Shown here: piece after piece, positions 23,396 through 34,335 of the stretch
How the letters are laid out: each line of letters starts with the position of its first letter
How positions within the stretch are numbered: the first letter of the stretch is position 1
DNA from: Buddleja alternifolia
Taxonomy: Eukaryota > Streptophyta > Magnoliopsida > Lamiales > Scrophulariaceae
Assembly (NCBI GenBank): GCA_019426215.1
Contig: CM033400.1
Span: 19,576,568 to 19,640,567 of the forward strand
Direction: 5' to 3'
Length of the DNA: 64,000 nt
The notes under the pieces: generated by a model
Databases searched by the model: none
What the model was told of the DNA's origin: nothing
What the model saw: only the letters and a program-made list of their open reading frames with translations
Position numbers and translations under genes: made by a program

Positions 23396-25250
23396 TGGAT
23401 GTTATTCTCGTTACCGGAGAATAAGTATCGAAGAAATCAAGATCTTCCATTTGTCGGTATCCTTTGACTACCAAACAAGCCTTGTACTTATCAATAGTTC
23501 CATCAGTCTTATACTTTCTTTTCAAAATCCATTTACAGCCTAATGGCTTACTTCCCTTTGGAAGATCAACCAACTCCCAGGTATGGTTGTGTATAATAGA
23601 CTCGATTTCACTATTGATAGCTTCTTTTCAGAGTTGAGCATCTGGACAGGACATAGCTTCCTTAATCGTTCTTGGTTCCCCTTCTAATGAGTATGACACA
23701 AAATCGGGACCAAATGATTTTGGAATTTTTGTCCTTTTGCTACGATGTGATTCTTCATCCCCGGGATTAGAACTACTCGTAGATGCATCATGCGTTATTT
23801 TAAGAGGACCTTGTTCATTTCTTTCCTTACTTGGAAAGATATCCTCAAAAAACGAAGCATTTCTAGATTCCATGATCGTACCTTCATGAATCTCCGAGAT
23901 TTCTGACTTATGTACCAAAAATCGATAGGTGCTACTGTTAAGAGCATAACCAATGAATATACAATCAACAGTTTTAGGTCCTATTTTCACTTGTTTGGGT
24001 TTGGGTACTTCTACCTTAGGCAAACACCCCCACACTTTGAGGTACTTGTATGAAGGCTTGTGACTTTTACAAAGTTCGTACGGAGTCTCACTCCTACTTT
24101 TGTGGGGAATCTTGTTAAGGATATAATTGGCAAAGAGTATCGTCTCCCCCCACAAATTCTGAGGTAACCCAGAATTAATTAGCAAAGCATTCATCATCTC
24201 CTAAGAGTACGATCCTTGCGCTCTACTATTCCGTTTGACTGTGGTGAATATGGGGCCGTTGTTTGATGTATAATGCCTGAATTTACACAAAATTCATCAC
24301 ACGGTGCTCCATATTCGCTACCTCTATCACTATGGAGAGCCTTTATCCTTTTTCCGAGTTGATTTTCAACTTCTGTTTTGTAATGTGTAAAAGCCTCAAG
24401 AGCTTCGTCTTTACTCTTAAGTAACTACACATAACAATACTTTGTGCAATCATCTATGAATGTAATGAAAGACTTTTTCCCACCTCTAGTTTGCACAAAC
24501 TTCAAATCACAGATGTCACTGTGAATAAGTTCTAGAGGTGCGGAGTTTCTTTCCACAGAAGGAAACGGTTGTTTGACTAGTTTTGCTTCAACACATATTT
24601 CGTATTTCTGTTCATTTTCAACTTTAAAAGTTGGTAATAAGTTCAAGTTAACTAATCTTTGAATAGTATTATAATTTACATGTCCTAGTCTAACATGCCA
24701 CAAATTAGAATACTCAAGCAAATAAACAGAATTTTCAATACTTTTATTGCCACTGTTTTCAATTACAAGAGAGCGAATTACATTCATCTTGAAAAGACCT
24801 GCTCTAGGTAACCTTTTCCTACATAAAATCCTCTCTTAGTCAAAGAAAACCTATCAGCTTCGAAGACTATCTTCAACCCATTCTTGACCAAAGCTGAACC
24901 AGAAACCAGATTCTTGCAAATCTCCGGAACATGAAGAACTTCGGTCAACGTCAGCTCTTTGCCTGAAGTCATCTTCAGAATAACTTTCCCTATTTCGACC
25001 ACCGAAGATGTGGCCGAGTTGCCCATAAACAGTCTTTGTCCTTCAGTTGGGGTATAGGACGAGAAAGCAGCCTTATCTGAACAGATATGGAGAGTAGCTC
25101 CGGTGTCAATGAACAGCTCCTTTCGAACACGACGGCGGTTAGATCAAGATCCGTCAGATCGATTGGCACCTGGTTATTTGACAGGTTGTCAATCATCTCG
25201 TTAATGCCCTGGACATCATCAACAGCTAGGTGCGCTTCATTTTGCACCTA
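23396..25250 (-). pseudogene. copia protease-integrase-RT start, broken
   Basis: Protease active site [13 protein letters not shown] lies at about 25080-25110. The integrase zinc finger WHVRLGHVNYNT...C is at about 24630-24700. The catalytic core has LIHSDICDL at about 24500, SDRGSEYG at about 24320 and PYSPQSNGIVER at about 24225; D, D and E are all retained, but stops break the frame. The C-terminal domain covers 24197-23628 (LPQNLWGE, VWGCLPKV, CIFIGYALNSSTYRF). RT opens with WELVDLPKGSKPLGCKWI and KACLVVKGYRQ and stops at SPVTRITSI. Confidence 0.85.
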
Positions 25251-26379
25251 GTTCTTGTCTTTGTTTTGATTATGGCCTGAATCTTGCCCCTGAGACTTGT
25301 TTTTCTTGGGCTCTTTGCAGTCTTTAGCCCAATGACCAGGTTTTTCACAGTTGTGACAGTGGTCTCCCACCCCTGACTGGCATTTCCAGCAGCTTTCTTC
25401 TTCTGGGAATTTCCTCAGGCTTTCCCTTGGAATTTTTGTTTCCGGTTAGAGCTCTTTGGAACTTCCGCAATGTTTGCCATTGCCTCCATAGGGAGCTTCT
25501 TGTCCGATCCCCTATTGTCTTCCTCAATTCTGAGTCGGACAACCAAGTCTTCTAGAATCATTTCCTTTTGTTTGTGCTTCAAGTAATTCTTGAAGTCCCT
25601 CCATGAAGGCAGTAACTTCTCTATGATAGAAGCTACTTAGAAGGACTCACTCAGAGCCATGTTCTCAGCATGAACCTCATGTATTATTATTTGAAGCTTT
25701 TGAACTTGGCTTGTCACGAACTTAGAGTCCATCATTTTGAAGTCTAAGAACTTCGCGACCACGAACTTCTTCAGTCCGGTGTCCTCAGTTCTATACTTCC
25801 TGTCCAGTGCCTCCCAGAGGTCTTTGGCAGTCTTTACTGATAGATATACATTGTAAAGCGAATCACTCAATCCACTAAGTAAGTAATTCCTGTAAAGGAA
25901 ATGACCAATGATCCAGGCATCATATGCCATCCTCAGTTGACTCACTCGGGACATAGGGAACATCTTCCCTTAAGTACCTTGCTAGGCTCAAAGTCGTGAG
26001 GTAAAACAACATCTTTTGCTGCCACCTCTTAAAGTCAGCCCCACAGAACTTCGCCAGCTTTTCAGCCTGAGCCGGTATAACAGGATTAACTGGTGGAATA
26101 TATGAACCAGAACCGGAACCAGGACTAGAAGCTAGACCAAAATCGAAACCAGGACCAGAAGCTGGACCAAAATCAGAACTAGGACCAGAACCAGAACCAT
26201 GATTGGAACTTGGACCAAAATCGGTACCTACACCAGAACCAGCTCCATAACCACCGGAACCTGCTCCAATACCTAGACCAAGACCTGCACCCGGGTCAAG
26301 TCCGAAGGCAAGGGTAGTGGCAGCACCATCATGAGAAACTCATGAGAAACACATGAGAAACATCACCAACGTTCGCCAT
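25250..26379 (-). pseudogene. copia gag with Gly/Ser-rich N-terminus, broken
   Basis: The ATG at 26379-26377 opens MANVGDVSH. A stop follows within 17 codons and the useful frame resumes in a segment of about 65 residues of GSG, GPSS and DFGP repeats (about 26100-26320). After it comes the usual copia gag: AEKLAKFCGADFKRWQQKM, then after a frameshift AYDAWIIGHFLYRNYLLSGLSD and LWEALDRKY. The zinc knuckle CHNCEKPGHWAKDC is at about 25310-25352. It would form the virus-like particle. The Gly/Ser-rich insert is not part of the usual gag. Confidence 0.78.
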
Positions 26380-26421
26380 TTCAGAATTTCAAATTGACAG
26401 AAATGAACAACAAAGATTTTG

Positions 26422-27412
26422 TGTTAAGTTTGTCTTTACAAACTTCTGCCAAACCTAGAACGAACAAGAACGAACAAACTGAAAACAAATGAAAGATTAA
26501 TCGAGGCGAGAGAACACTCTCTTTCCTTAATGTAATATTACCCCGCTACAGGTGGTACGGGTTTATGCAATAGCGTCCCAAGATACAACGATTAATTTCT
26601 GAATTACGAACCACTTCTAATTCAGAAAACAAACGAACTCAAGAACATCAATGAACTTTTAGAGAGAAGAAATATGAATGAAATGCTTGATTCCGGTGTG
26701 TAATTTGTGAATGTGGAGCAGCCTATTTATAGGCTTGAAATTCAGACAAAGCCTTAAAAATAGAATTAAATATGCCTACAAATTCAATCTGTAACAGTAG
26801 AATTAATCTGGTTGTTATGAATATATGACTGTTTGAATACAGAATTCAAACAGTCCTTCTAGAAGCAGATTTATAAAACTGAAGCAAAAGTGACCAACTT
26901 TTCCTTCAAACACGTTTTTAAGATTTGTCCAGCAATTTCAGTAGCTGGATTTTTAAGTTGGGGAAATTTTTGGAGCCCCAACTAATTAAATAAAATTTAG
27001 CCCAAAAAAATAATACATTTGTGCCCACAAGCCCAAGCCCCACAGACCCGATCACGGTCTAGGGGCGCGCATAGTGAACCGGACCATGGCTCAGTCCTTC
27101 CCCCTCACAAAGCCCACAAAAATCTTATGACCCAAATGACCAACCCTTTACCTTAAGTCAATTGTATATAAACTCATTCAACTTATGGTTTGTATCCAAT
27201 GTGGGATATCCACATTCAAACACCTCACTTTAACACTTAATTTCTCACTCGTTAGTACTCCGAATCAAGAAATTCGAAAAGCTAAACTTATCTACTCACG
27301 GCGTAGATTAATCTTATTCAATAATATTTCGTATCCCGGATACATATAGTGTTCGAATGTTGTACGCAAAAGTAATGTTCACACACTTTTCATACACACA
27401 ATATCCAACATA
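26422..27412 (-). repeat. 5' LTR of the truncated copia element
   Basis: On the minus strand it starts TGTTGGATATTGTG at 27412 and probably ends AACTTAACA at 26422, about 990 bp, with TGTT/AACA ends. A TATA box (gcctataaataggc) is at about 26727-26740 on the minus strand. A perfect 8-bp stem with a 4-base loop (26426-26445) lies at the LTR end. The partner LTR is absent. Confidence 0.72.
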
Positions 27413-28308
27413 AACTACCCATCTGTCACTGCCAGTGATTCACTGGTATCTTTAATGTTCCAAATTTGATTTAAGCTACCATCAAGGTGGATCAGGAGAG
27501 TGCAGCTGTGGGGGTAAAACGGTGACAGGATTATGCGTGAAACCTTGCTTTTTTGGAACATAGTTTGTTTTCTTTCTCTAATTATTTATTTATATACATA
27601 TAATATATATATATATACACACACACAAATATATGAGTTTTCTCTGCCATCATCAAATATTATTTGACATAGAATGTTAATTTGTGATGAGAATCAATAT
27701 TCAACTACAGTTGAACCTCAAGCACTTCCCAATAAATTGTATTCAATTTTGTGAAATATTTTTTGAAAATATTTTGGAAAAATACCCTCAAAGAGAACAC
27801 TTTGTTTGAACAATCGAGTTTACAGGGTACTAATTTATTTAGAACAAAGATTAGTTGTAGGTTATAAAATTTTGGTATAGGATTTAAAAATAGATTAATT
27901 TTTTTTCAAAAAAAAAATGTTCAATTGAGTGATTTTTTTTCTTTTCTTTTTATAACAAGAATATAGTACCCAAAATGGAAGGAAATGAAGAAGCTTGACA
28001 ACATTGTTGGAGAAGTCTTCTTCCTTTGTTTTTAGTGAATCGGCTACATGTTACATGTCATTAATATAAAATAATATATAATGACTTAACAACTATTACA
28101 ATCAACTAAGAAGTATACTAAAAAATAAAGCAATAACCACGAGTTTGTAGGAGCACAACCCAATACCTTTGAAGAAATCTTCGACTTTCATGAACTTGGA
28201 AATACTTATTAATGGTGCTCTCCTGGCAGTCTATATTGCAGCTTGTTTGCTCTAAATTAATTTGAAATGCTTAAGAGTTTATCATAATAATAACAATAAT
28301 AATTAATT
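27413..28308. other. AT-rich intergenic stretch
   Basis: No coding frame supported on either strand. It holds a short (TA)n/(CA)n microsatellite at about 27595-27630 and several homopolymer runs. The first 130 bases may be remnant host sequence next to the copia insertion, but I do not recognise it. Confidence 0.5.
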
Positions 28309-29242
28309 GAGAAAATTACAAAACTAGTCCCATAACTCTAAAAAAAAAAAAAAAAAATTGGTACCAAACTTTTCAAAATGACAATAATAGTCTCATATCT
28401 CAATTTACAAATTCGAATTTAGTTTTTTTTTTCTTGTTAATATTGAATATTTCATTCAAATTTCTTAATCTCATATAAATATTGTCATTTTTTTCTTTTT
28501 TCTTTGTTCCTCCTTTCTTCTTCCTCCATCACTCAAAAACATAAATCAATTGTGCCACCGCCTACACAGTCATCAATTATTTTATCATAATTAATTTTCT
28601 TCAATAAAACTATAATTTAAGTGTTATAATTATAAAATAATTAATTAATCTCATGGAGTAATAAATATATAATTAACCATGAGTAAATAAGTTTTTACTT
28701 ATTTTTTTTAAATACTTATCTTATTATTAAAAATTAAAATCAATTTTAATAATTTTATAATTTATAAAAATTATTATTTAATTAATTAAAATTAATTAGG
28801 CGAATGATTAATTTATCATTTAATTATTTTATGAGTAAACATTAGTTAAGTCATTTATCATTTTATTTAGACAATAATTATTAGTATATATTAGCTAAAC
28901 AATAACAATTAGAATAAGGTAATTATTTATTCTTTTATTTAGGAATTGATTATTAATATATATTAACTTTTTTCCTACTATTTAGACATTACCTATATGT
29001 ATATACTAAATTTTAGTAGTTAAATCATAATTTAATCATAACCAAATTTGATCATAATTCAATCATAATCACAATTAGCGGCCTCGTGATCCACACATGG
29101 CCTTTTCCGTCCAAATTTGACAGTGGGACTAACTTTGTAAAATTTTAGTTGAGATATGGGATTATTATTGTTATTTTGTAAAACATGGTACCAAAGTTAT
29201 TTTTTTTATAAATGATTATTGGACTAGTTTTGTAATTTTCTC
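28309..29242. mobile_element. Non-autonomous inverted-repeat DNA element
   Basis: The first ~100 bases (gagaaaattacaaaactagtcc, then ggtaccaaa and tctcatatctcaa) are the reverse complement of 29128-29242. The interior is AT-rich and non-coding. No convincing target-site duplication was seen. Long inverted repeats without a transposase suggest a MITE, possibly Mutator-like. Confidence 0.7.
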
Positions 29243-29261
29243 AGGGGAGGGGGGGTCAAAT

Positions 29262-29402
29262 TGCATTTTCCATCCAAAGTTGACGGTGTGACTAATTTTG
29301 TAATGTTAAGTTGACATATGAGACTATTATTGTCATTTTGGAAAGTTTAGTATTAAAGTTGTTTTTTTTCGTAAGATATGACTCTAATTTTGTATTTTTC
29401 TC
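29262..29402. repeat. Extra direct copy of the right end of the preceding element
   Basis: It parallels 29097-29242 block by block: ttccatccaaagttgac, gactaattttgtaa, catatgagactattattgtcatttt, aattttgtatttttctc. The element therefore has one left end and two tandem right ends. Confidence 0.65.
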
Positions 29403-29472
29403 TAATAAGTTTGATTGCAATTACGTGTTCTTGAATTTTATTGGACTCACTATACATAACATTTGGTTTTAT

Positions 29473-31165
29473 TCTATAGTTTCATTTTCTGTTGTACTTA
29501 ATGGGGAGTCACATGGTTTTTTTCAAGGTAAGAGGGGTCTTAGACAAGGGGATTTAATATCCGCTTTACTGTTTGTTCTTGTGATGGAGCATCTCACAAT
29601 TAGTTTGAGAATTGCTGCTCAGGACTTGAGGTTTAGATTCCATCAAGTTTACTAGTCCATTAAACTCACAAATATATGTTTGGCCGATGACTTGTTGATA
29701 TTTTGTAAAGCTAACAAACAGTCAGTGCAGATTACATGGAGTGCTTTTCAAAAGTTCTCTAACACATCTGGGTTGTATGCTAATCAAGGGAAGTCTAGTA
29801 TATACATCGGGGGTGTTGCTCAAGAGGTTAAACAGGAGATTTTGCAGATTACAAGCTTCAATGAAGGTGAGTTCCCTATAAGATACTTGGTAGTGCTTCT
29901 CTCACCTACAAAATAGACCAAGACAAATTGTAGTACCCTAGTAGATAAAATCACATTTAGACTTGCATGTTGGGCGTCAAGAAACCTTTCATATGTTGGA
30001 CGAACACAACTCATTAATTTTGTTTTGTTCACCCTCCATATATATTGGTTCTCAATCTTTATGCTTCCACAATCAGTGGTGAAGCAAGTGGAACAGAAGT
30101 GTAGAACTTTCTTATGGGGTGAGAAGGATCATAATCAGAAAATGTCACTTGTTAGTTGGGACAAGGTTTATAATACGAAGAAAAAAAGGAGGTCTCAACA
30201 TCAAGTGTTGTAAAGCATGGAATATTTCATCAGTGGGTAAGCAAGTGTGGACATTAGCTCAGAAGAAGGATACATTGTGGGTAAAATGGATAAGCACTGT
30301 CTATTTAAAAACTGTAGATTTCTGGGAACATACCATTCCTCAAGATTGCAGTTGGGTTTGGAGGAAATTGGATAAAATTAAAAAGAAAATAAGGGATGGG
30401 TTTGAACATAACAGATGGTTGTTTACGAAGGATGGTCATTATACTGTGCAAAGCTGATATGAGTGGTTGAGGGGTGGCCAAGCAGATTTCAAAGAGGCTA
30501 GGTCTGTATGGAATACCTTGAACATTCCAAAACACTCTTTTATATTATGGCTTACTGTCCATCAGAGCTTAAAAACTCGAGCAAGATTGAGCCAATTTAT
30601 AAATGTTCCAGATACTACTTGTGTATTATATGGTGTGGAAATAGAAACTGTAGGGCATTTGTTTATTCTTCAAATGCTGTTGGTCAAAGGGATTAATACA
30701 AATGTTTATATTGTGGTTAAGAGGGAGAAACTGTCCCGATCAGTTTGCAAGATGGAAGAGATGGCTTGGGTATGCATTCAAGTTTTGGAAATTCAAACAG
30801 GAAGTCATAAGTGCTGGAGTGGCAAGTACAATTTATAAAAGTTTGGGAGGAGAGAAATGGAAGACTCTTCGCACAACAGACTAGACGATGTGAAGAGGTG
30901 TTTACACTTTTGAAGAAGTAGCTGTTATTGAAGTTTGCAGGTCAGACAAATAGAAGATTGACTTGTAGAGATACATCTTACTTTAATAGTATTTTAACAT
31001 ACAATGTATAGTGCTCATTCTGTGATGAGGTACTGTTGGATTGTAGTAGATGGTTGTTTTGTTTTGTGGGCATAAAGTTATGACATGAGGACATACTTTG
31101 TGTGCCAGTTTTGGTGTAATAGCTTGCTTGTTGGTTTAAAGTATTTTACTTTCACCTAAAAAAAT
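29473..31165 (+). mobile_element. 5'-truncated LINE (L1-type), 12-bp TSD
   Basis: A non-LTR reverse transcriptase remnant. FSVVLNGESHGFFQGKRGLRQGDLIS lies at about 29487-29565, broken at 29655. It continues with CLADDLLIFCKANKQ (the ADD catalytic box) at about 29675, then YVGRTQLINFVLF, KCRTFLWG and KMSLVSWDKV. A zinc-binding RT domain follows (GGQADFKEARSVWNTLNIPKHSFILWL at about 30473). Stops and frameshifts are frequent. The target duplication atttggttttat occurs exactly at 29461-29472 and 31166-31177, with a short A-run before the second copy. This is a classic truncated, dead LINE insertion. Confidence 0.87.
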
Positions 31166-31177
31166 ATTTGGTTTTAT

Positions 31178-32140
31178 AGCTGAGTGAATTAGATCCTTTT
31201 TCTTTTAAATTATCATTTGAAACAATTCAAAATGAACATGGACATCAATTGTTGTGTTGTGTTGATCAGTTAATGAATTAAATTAAAGGAAATATTATCT
31301 AGTTATAAAGAGATGTAAAACATAGGCATCAAAAAATGGAGTCGAATATTATTATTTGTTTCTGGTCTTATTAACTGTTTTTTCGTTTATGTTTCATATT
31401 ATTTATTTAAAAATGTTTGGTCTTTTTGGGTTTTTAGGGGATTGATCGACAAATAGATCCAAATAGCGAACATGGAGGATGTGTGAGGTATTAGCAGGAG
31501 AGAAATGGTCTGCAACAAAATGGCTGAGACAGAAGTTTTTCTAAAATTTGGAGGATTACATTGGTTATTGAAAATCTGAACAAAGAAAAGATAGAAATTG
31601 TCCTTTTTAAAAAAATAATATCAGTGACAGTAATGCCATTGGCTCCGAATCTTCTATAACATTTTGGTGTAACACTTTGGTAGGGATAATTTCACAAAGC
31701 GCACTATTATCTTCGCCGGGATAGGACATCTGCTCAGTCAATTATGACACTAAAGCAACCATATATACACTAGAGCTGTATTTTTGAAATGTGTTAGGCG
31801 GAAATCCGAAGAGAAGTTTCAACAACTATTGGATATCCATTAATTGTAAAATGCATAATGCAAAATTGGAAGCACTTGAGGAAATTAAATAAACAAGTTA
31901 AAACTCTCTCGAAAAATATAAATGAAACAAAGAAGAAGCCTACATGAAAATAAATATCCTCATAAATATAAAAAAATGAATCGTCCTCAAGAAAGTCAGA
32001 TCAAATGCTTCTATTAACTTCATGACTCTGATAATGTTATGTCTGGATCAAGAATTTTAAGTAAAAAAAGGAAAAGAAAAAAATTTGAAAAACAAAGCAC
32101 AATTTTACATGAAATTGAAATAAGAAAATTATTTTTATAT
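31178..32140. other. Intergenic stretch without recognised features
   Basis: AT-rich sequence after the LINE. No ORF, tRNA or clear repeat structure was found on either strand. Confidence 0.5.
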
Positions 32141-32144
32141 CCAA

Positions 32145-32330
32145 AGTTTGTTAACCTAGTGGTATCAGCTTTCACTTTCACATGGGAGATCTAGTGTTCA
32201 ATTTCAGCTATCACAAGTTGTGACTTTTCTCTCCTTATTTGAAGTTTTATAAAGTCTGTGTGACCCATAATTAAAAACTATCGGTCTAAATTTGTCGGGT
32301 CAGAATATACCATTCATTTAAAATAAAAAA
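32145..32330 (+). mobile_element. SINE-like tRNA-derived unit
   Basis: ttaacctagtggtatcagc at about 32150 resembles an RNA polymerase III A box, and gatctagtgttcaatttc at about 32189 resembles a B box, at typical spacing. The unit ends in a run of A (aaaataaaaaaa) at about 32320. This matches plant tRNA-derived SINEs. No cloverleaf forms, so it is not a functional tRNA gene. The flanking duplication is imperfect. Confidence 0.5.
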
Positions 32331-32685
32331 ATAATCATTTTTTATTAATGTTCTCGTTATCCACACTTCAAACATAGCGTAGACTACGATTGAACTAAAG
32401 TTTGCAATTACGTTGTGCGAAAATGAGGGAGGGGTTGGTGGGTAAATCTGCACATCATCGTGTCAACTTCTCATTCTTGATAGTCACATGTGCACAAATT
32501 GCTTATGTACACAATGCATCAACCTGCGATTAGTTTGGTTACCGTTTTGGACCAAATTAAGCCGCAAACCGTCATTATTTTCATTTACATTTTTTAAGAA
32601 GAGAAGTACGAGTTCTATTGGCCGTTTACTTCACTGTTAGAATTGTGTGCATGACTTTTATTAAGTCGCTAAACTTTTAATAGAT

Positions 32686-33060
32686 GGGATAATTGTATAA
32701 AACCCCCCGTGTTATTTCGAAAATGTTAAAAAAAATAATGTATTAACGAATTAGGCTAATCGCCCTGTGTGTTCCTAAGAAGTGTGCAAAAAAAGCCAAA
32801 TTTTGTTAAAATGATAGAAGAAAATATGTGTATTTTGGGTGAATTAACACTATCTATCTTTTATAAACTATGAAGAGTATATAAATGACAAATGAGCATG
32901 TCAATAAAGGTAAAAAAATATGAAAGACACACTCTTTTTTTTAATGAAATTTGACTTTTTGCACACTTTTTAAGAACACAGGGAGGCGATTAACCTATTT
33001 CGTTAACACAGAGGGGTATTTAGCATTTTCAGAATAACACAGGGGGTTTTATGCAATTAC
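32686..33060. mobile_element. MULE-type MITE, 10-bp TSD
   Basis: Long inverted repeats: gggataattgtataaaaccccc at the left and its complement at the right (gggggttttatgcaattac), running about 120 bases inward. The exact 10-bp duplication tttaatagat lies at 32676-32685 and 33061-33070. The matching right arm of the host foldback repeat has the same site once and without the insert. Confidence 0.85.
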
Positions 33061-33337
33061 TTTAATAGATTAATAGATTGTTTTGTTAGTTAATTGTTAT
33101 TTAAGTACCAAGAATTAATTTGTACTTTTCTTTTAGCCTTGCAAACAATCTGATTATGCTATTTGATAATTTATAGACAACTTCCGTAGTGTTTTTGTTT
33201 AAGCATTATAGACTATTTCAGTATTATATATGTACTGTTTAATAGGACGACTTTATCCAATTTTTAAAATTTTTTGTGATGCTTTTGATTATGTTACGTA
33301 GTTTTTGGATTAATATTTTTGTGCTAAGCATAGTTTT

Positions 33338-33490
33338 AGGAAAAATATAAAAAAAACACCCCTAAAATAAAGTTTTATATTTAAAAACCCATGAAAATAT
33401 TTTTGAATCTCAAAAACCCACTCTATAAACTTTTCATGCGTTTTTAAAATATAAAAATTTATTTTAGGGAAACTTAAAGTAATTTTCCCT
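33338..33490. mobile_element. Small MITE of the agggaaaattac family
   Basis: The ends aggaaaaat and attttccct are inverted repeats, with matching inner blocks (aaaacccatgaaaatattt, acttttcatgcg). The same family occurs as a larger copy at 62277-62894. It forms the loop of the foldback repeat. Confidence 0.6.
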
Positions 33491-34192
33491 AAACATTATG
33501 CTTAGCAAAAAAATATTAATTCAAAAAACTGCATAGCCTAATCAAAAACACCACAAAAAATTAAAAAATAAGTCAAGCTACTAAACAGTCCATATATAAT
33601 AATAAAATAGCCGAGAAGGCTTAAACAAAAGCACTATGGAAGTAGCCTATAAATTGTGCAATAGCATGGTCAGATTTACTATAAGGTTAAAACAAACTTA
33701 GAAAAGTACAAATTCTTTAGTACTGAGAAAAAAAATTAACTAACAAAACAACCTATTAATCCATTAAAATTTTAGCCACTCAATAAAATTCTTGCACACA
33801 ACTCCTACATTGAAGTGCATTGAAGATAACGGTCACTAAGTGCATTTTTCTTGCCTTTTTTGGCAATAGCTTAATGCTTTTAGTTTAATAAAAAGACTAG
33901 AATAATATATATATATATATAACAATGGCGGTTCCGCTGTTCGATTTGGCCCAAAACCGCCACCAAATCAATTTGGCGGTGTAGTTTTCTTTTAAAATTG
34001 AAACCCCAATTGCATAATAATTTGATGAAAACAATATGGTGTGGTTCAGTGTGGGCGGTCCGGGGGGTTTCACAATATCGTTACCCAGCCCTACCCACAG
34101 TGTTTGCCCCTCTACAGTTCCAAGCCACTATCCGCATCACGTCCAGGCAAATGGGGTGGTTCGAAACCACACATGATCTTCTATTACAAAAT

Positions 34193-34328
34193 GATGTTGC
34201 ATATCCTATTACATTGGTTTTTATACATGACAAATACATACAAAAATTTCCACAATTATATATAAGTGATTTGAATTTTATATACTTGTCATGTATAAAA
34301 GTAAATACAATAGGAGATGCAACACTAT
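34193..34328. repeat. Compact inverted repeat (MITE-like hairpin)
   Basis: gatgttgcatatcctattac...tttttatacatgacaaata (about 34193-34236) is the imperfect reverse complement of about 34283-34328 (tacttgtcatgtataaaa...taggagatgcaacac). Arms are about 45 bases with an AT-rich loop. Confidence 0.7.
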
Positions 34329-34335
34329 TTGCAAT

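Larger units (their letters stand above)
23395..27412 (-). mobile_element. Truncated Ty1/copia element: 5' LTR, gag, protease, integrase, start of RT
   Basis: The minus-strand order is LTR (27412-26422), gag, CCHC zinc knuckle, protease, integrase and the first RT block. It ends abruptly at SPVTRITSI at about 23395, where helicase sequence begins. The rest of RT, RNase H and the 3' LTR are missing, so a deletion removed both the element's 3' half and the helicase's 5' exons. Stops and frameshifts occur throughout. Confidence 0.88.
32535..33970. repeat. Large foldback (inverted repeat) element
   Basis: Reading 33970 backwards matches 32535 forwards: ccgttttggaccaaattaagcc vs cggttttgggccaaatcgaac, then tgtgtgcatgacttttatt, tgttttgttagttaatt, aacttccgtagtgtttttgtttaag, tgcttttgattatg and gtgctaagcata. 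Arms of about 430 bases remain after subtracting a 375-bp insertion in the left arm; a 153-bp MITE lies at the centre. The termini have hAT-like GGTTTTGG/CGGTTC motifs. No transposase. Confidence 0.68.

Noticed and set aside
27413..27540. Missing 5' exons of the helicase gene beyond the copia element
   Set aside because: A short minus-strand open stretch exists but shows no match to the expected helicase blocks or Walker A.
29473..31165. Endogenous pararetrovirus reverse transcriptase
   Set aside because: The RT motifs (GLRQGD, LADDL) and the zinc-binding RT domain are LINE-type; no movement or coat protein, and a 12-bp TSD is present.
32150..32215. tRNA-like A and B boxes
   Set aside because: The sequence does not fold into a cloverleaf and ends in an A-run, so it is a SINE remnant rather than a tRNA gene.
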